DNA of 7,303 bases, taken from an uncultured bacterium (GTDB taxonomy: Bacteria > Cyanobacteriota > Vampirovibrionia > Gastranaerophilales > Gastranaerophilaceae). The position numbers and the translations under genes are program-made. The stretch covers positions 1 to 7,303 of the forward strand of contig CALAWF010000054.1 of assembly GCA_937894665.1 (NCBI GenBank). The letters are read 5' to 3'. How positions within the stretch are numbered: position 1 is the first letter of the stretch; each line of letters starts with the position of its first letter. The notes beneath the pieces were generated by a model that was not told the origin of the DNA, made no database searches, and worked only from the letters and a program-made list of their open reading frames with translations. This document shows positions 5,733 through 7,303 of the stretch, piece after piece.

Positions 5733-6620
5733 ATGGATATTAATACTCAAAAAAAATTAGTAGCATCAACATCGATATTTTCAAATGCAATAATTATTGT
5801 ACTGAAATTCATTGCCGGACTTGTTTCTGGAAGTATAAGTATCATTTCAGAAGCGATACATTCATTTAGTGATTTTTTAGCTTCTGTACTAACTTTTTTT
5901 GCTGTGTCTCGTTCTAGCGAACCAGCAGACAAAGACCACCCTTTTGGACACGGCAAATACGAAGACATGTCAGGGTTTATTGAAGGGTTTCTAATAATTT
6001 TGGCATCAATATATATTATTTACGAAGCATCAAAAAAATTAATTTTTGGATACCACGCCGAATTAGATTCAGAAATTTGTATATTTGTAATGGCATTTGC
6101 GGTTGTTGCAAATATATTGGTAAGTAAATCACTATTTATTGTCGCAAAAAAATCAAAATCAGTTTCATTATATGCAGATGCTGAACATTTAAGAACAGAT
6201 GTTTTTTCATCACTTGGAGTTTTAATTGGTTTAATTGTGATAAAATTCACAGGGTTAACAATTCTTGACCCAATTATTGCCATAATCGTTGCAGGCATTA
6301 TATTTAAGGCTGGTTATTCTATAACAAAAGAAACTTTAAATAACCTTCTTGACGGCTCTATTTCAAAAGGCGAAATCAACGAAATAACAAAGATTTTAGA
6401 TACATTTACAAATATAAAAGGATATAAAGATTTAAAGGCAAGAAACATTGGACCAATGGTAAAGGTTGAACTAACTGTGCTTTTTGACAACGATATGAAA
6501 ATATTTGATTGCCATAAAATTTGCGACGAAATAGAACAAAAGATTTCGTCTAAAATAGGCAATGTATCAATGATTATACATTCAGAACCCGTAAACAAAA
6601 AGACTACAATTTCTCAATAA
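5733..6620 (+). CDS. Cation diffusion facilitator (CDF) family metal efflux transporter
   Basis: This 295-residue inner-membrane protein has six predicted membrane helices (about 11-31, 34-58, 80-98, 114-138, 152-172 and 175-195) and a cytoplasmic C-terminal domain (about 210-286). CDF proteins form dimers that export divalent metal ions in exchange for protons. The transport site is built from H43-x3-D47 in helix 2 ('HSFSD') and H152-x3-D156 in helix 5. The family motif DHPFGHGKYE is at 68-77. An HD-HD site is typical of zinc (or cadmium) transporters, whereas DD-DD favours manganese and DD-HD occurs in E. coli YiiP. The C-terminal domain keeps H261 and H283 in HSEP, but K232 and T248 stand where YiiP, by my recollection, has further zinc-binding histidines, so cytoplasmic metal sensing may differ. 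The ATG at 5733 fits both the promoter and the family's N-terminal length. The gene appears monocistronic. Zinc is the best substrate guess, not proven. Confidence 0.93.
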   Translation: MDINTQKKLVASTSIFSNAIIIVLKFIAGLVSGSISIISEAIHSFSDFLASVLTFFAVSRSSEPADKDHPFGHGKYEDMSGFIEGFLIILASIYIIYEASKKLIFGYHAELDSEICIFVMAFAVVANILVSKSLFIVAKKSKSVSLYADAEHLRTDVFSSLGVLIGLIVIKFTGLTILDPIIAIIVAGIIFKAGYSITKETLNNLLDGSISKGEINEITKILDTFTNIKGYKDLKARNIGPMVKVELTVLFDNDMKIFDCHKICDEIEQKISSKIGNVSMIIHSEPVNKKTTISQ

Positions 6621-6621
6621 A

Positions 6622-6652
6622 TTATCACGATTTTTAATTTTAATCGTGATAA
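6622..6652. repeat. Perfect 11-bp inverted repeat after the CDF gene (hairpin, U-tract poor)
   Basis: TTATCACGATT (6622-6632) pairs perfectly with AATCGTGATAA (6642-6652) around a 9-base loop, 1 bp after the CDF stop codon. No U-run follows on the plus strand (AAATCC), so it is not a canonical intrinsic terminator; it may act as a 3' stabiliser or help a Rho-dependent stop. The core ATCACGATT recurs at 6745-6753 in the adhE leader, so a protein-binding role is also possible. Confidence 0.55.
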
Positions 6653-6660
6653 AAATCCTT

Positions 6661-6676
6661 ATGTTAAGTCATGTTA
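6661..6676 (+). repeat. Direct repeat ATGTTA-N4-ATGTTA upstream of adhE promoter
   Basis: Two copies of ATGTTA (6661-6666 and 6671-6676) start 10 bp apart, one helical turn, at about -71 to -56 relative to the predicted adhE start. Tandem half-sites in this place suit an upstream activator. In this A/T-rich sequence chance is a serious alternative. Confidence 0.3.
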
Positions 6677-6684
6677 CTTTTAAT

Positions 6685-6717
6685 AAATATTAAGGGTTGA
6701 CAAGACACTTAATATTT
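6685..6717. repeat. Perfect 10-bp inverted repeat enclosing the adhE -35 box (possible operator or weak terminator)
   Basis: AAATATTAAG (6685-6694) and CTTAATATTT (6708-6717) are perfect inverted repeats separated by 13 bp, and the consensus -35 TTGACA lies inside the spacer. A regulator bound to both arms would cover the promoter. The right arm runs into further T residues (to 6720), so in a read-through CDF transcript this could also fold as a weak terminator. It does not match the Rex consensus TTGTTAA-N4-TTAACAA. Confidence 0.5.
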
Positions 6718-6725
6718 TTTATACT
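6697..6725 (+). promoter_or_regulatory. adhE: Near-consensus sigma70 promoter of adhE
   Basis: TTGACA (6697-6702, 6 of 6) and TATACT (6720-6725, 5 of 6) are separated by exactly 17 bp. Transcription would start near 6732, giving a leader of about 46 bases. This is the strongest promoter in the window, fitting an abundant fermentation enzyme. Inverted-repeat arms flank its -35 box. Confidence 0.85.
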
Positions 6726-6744
6726 GTTGCATATAAGGAAATAA

Positions 6745-6753
6745 ATCACGATT
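6745..6753 (+). repeat. Third copy of ATCACGATT, in the adhE leader
   Basis: ATCACGATT here is identical to 6624-6632 and complementary to 6642-6650 (AATCGTGAT), within about 130 bp. It lies at about +14 to +22 of the predicted adhE transcript. It could be an operator half-site or pair with the upstream arm in a read-through RNA. Confidence 0.35.
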
Positions 6754-6763
6754 ACCCACAAAA

Positions 6764-6769
6764 AAGGAG
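6764..6769 (+). promoter_or_regulatory. adhE: Shine-Dalgarno of adhE
   Basis: AAGGAG lies 8 bases before the ATG at 6778. It fixes the start and shows that the Lys-rich N-terminal extension is translated. Confidence 0.85.
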
Positions 6770-6777
6770 AATTAAAT

Positions 6778-7303
6778 ATGCCAAAAACAACAACAAAGAA
6801 GACAGCAACTAAAAAGTCTTCAAAAAAACAAGATGCTGTTGAAAAATTAGAAAAAGCATACAATGCTTCTAATTTGGTAGATAGCGTTGAAGCATTTGAA
6901 GCTCTAATCGATAGAGTTCATAAAGCTCAAGAAGAATATTCACACTATTCTCAAGAACAAGTTGATAAAATCTTCAAAGCAGCAGCAACTGCAGCTGACA
7001 AAGCTCGTATCCCTCTAGCTAGAATGGCTAAAGAAGAAACTGGTATGGGTGTTTTAGAAGATAAAATCATCAAAAACCACTTCGCTTCAGAATACATTTA
7101 TAACAAACACAAAAACGTTAAAACTTGTGGTGTTATCAAAGAAGATAAAGCAAACGGTACAAAAATCGTAGCTGAACCTTTGGGCGTTTTAGCAGGTATC
7201 ATTCCTACAACAAACCCAACTTCAACTGCAATTTTCAAATCATTAATCGCTTTGAAAACTAGAAACGCAATCATCTTCTCACCACACCCAAGAGCAACAA
7301 AAT
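6778..7303 (+). CDS. adhE: Bifunctional acetaldehyde/alcohol dehydrogenase AdhE, N-terminal part (cut by window end)
   Basis: The first 175 residues match the N-terminal CoA-acylating aldehyde dehydrogenase half of AdhE, which converts acetyl-CoA to acetaldehyde with NADH; the iron-dependent alcohol dehydrogenase half would lie beyond the window. Recognisable blocks are QEQVDKIFKAAA (59-70), ETGMGVLEDKIIKNHFASEY (87-106), the TCGV segment (116-119), and the near-invariant run at 133-173. That run includes EPLGV, IPTTNPTSTAIFKSLIALK and FSPHPRA and forms the start of the NAD-binding fold. The catalytic cysteine is not yet reached, so a stand-alone acetaldehyde dehydrogenase cannot be strictly excluded. 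Residues 1-35 form an extension not usual in AdhE; the first 18 are Lys/Thr/Ser-rich (KKTATKKSSKK). The gene has its own strong promoter and ribosome site and regular high-expression codon choice. The product is cytosolic, and AdhE typically assembles into helical spirosomes. Confidence 0.93.
   Translation, partial: MPKTTTKKTATKKSSKKQDAVEKLEKAYNASNLVDSVEAFEALIDRVHKAQEEYSHYSQEQVDKIFKAAATAADKARIPLARMAKEETGMGVLEDKIIKNHFASEYIYNKHKNVKTCGVIKEDKANGTKIVAEPLGVLAGIIPTTNPTSTAIFKSLIALKTRNAIIFSPHPRATK

Noticed and set aside
5747..6598. Three open frames on the minus strand inside the CDF gene
   Set aside because: They are antisense shadows of a clear membrane transporter, without ribosome sites or recognisable products.
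6685..6717. Rex operator at adhE
   Set aside because: adhE is a common Rex target, but no TTGTTAA-N4-TTAACAA-like site is present; the inverted repeat has a different sequence and spacing.
1..7303. CRISPR arrays, tRNA, rRNA, transposases, toxin-antitoxin or defence genes
   Set aside because: Looked for on both strands by eye; no repeat-spacer pattern, no RNA-gene signatures and no matching protein motifs were seen.

Overview
The window is AT-rich (about 30% GC by eye) and carries five complete protein genes and two that run off the edges. The gene mix is a TPR scaffold, the ribosome-assembly GTPase EngB, a small Cys-rich protein, a CoA-disulfide-reductase-type flavoenzyme, a secreted SLH-domain protein, a cation-efflux (CDF) transporter and AdhE. 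It suggests a strictly or facultatively anaerobic fermenter whose envelope uses SLH domains. My best guess is a gut non-photosynthetic cyanobacterial relative (Melainabacteria/Gastranaerophilales type); an AT-rich Firmicute is the main alternative. This is inference from composition and gene content, because no marker gene is decisive.

Layout. Positions 1-2649 read rightward: the 3' part of a long TPR protein, then engB 7 bp later, then a 79-residue Cys-rich protein. This meets, tail to tail with 2 bp between stop codons, a leftward flavoprotein gene (4010-2652). The flavoprotein has its own promoter, with a perfect 18-bp palindrome covering the -10 box and reaching almost to the ATG. Next comes the 3' region of the leftward SLH gene (5578-4241). 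It holds a 110-bp element of about 53% GC with three hairpins, followed by a clean intrinsic terminator. Between the SLH gene and the rightward CDF gene (5733-6620) lies a divergent promoter region. The CDF promoter is so close to the ATG that the message is probably leaderless. The last part (6621-7303) holds a hairpin, a near-consensus promoter whose -35 box sits in the loop of a perfect 10-bp inverted repeat, a leader with a strong Shine-Dalgarno, and the first 175 codons of adhE.

How the genes relate. TPR-engB looks like a housekeeping operon. The flavoenzyme (thiol or NADH redox) and AdhE (NADH reoxidation through acetyl-CoA to ethanol) are both redox genes, and both have inverted repeats placed over their promoters, so redox-responsive control is plausible but unproven. 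The SLH protein is probably an abundant envelope protein: it has a signal peptide, a strong ribosome site and a strong terminator. The region that best merits a second look is the GC-rich hairpin element at 4121-4230. I see no defence system, CRISPR array, transposase, tRNA or rRNA.
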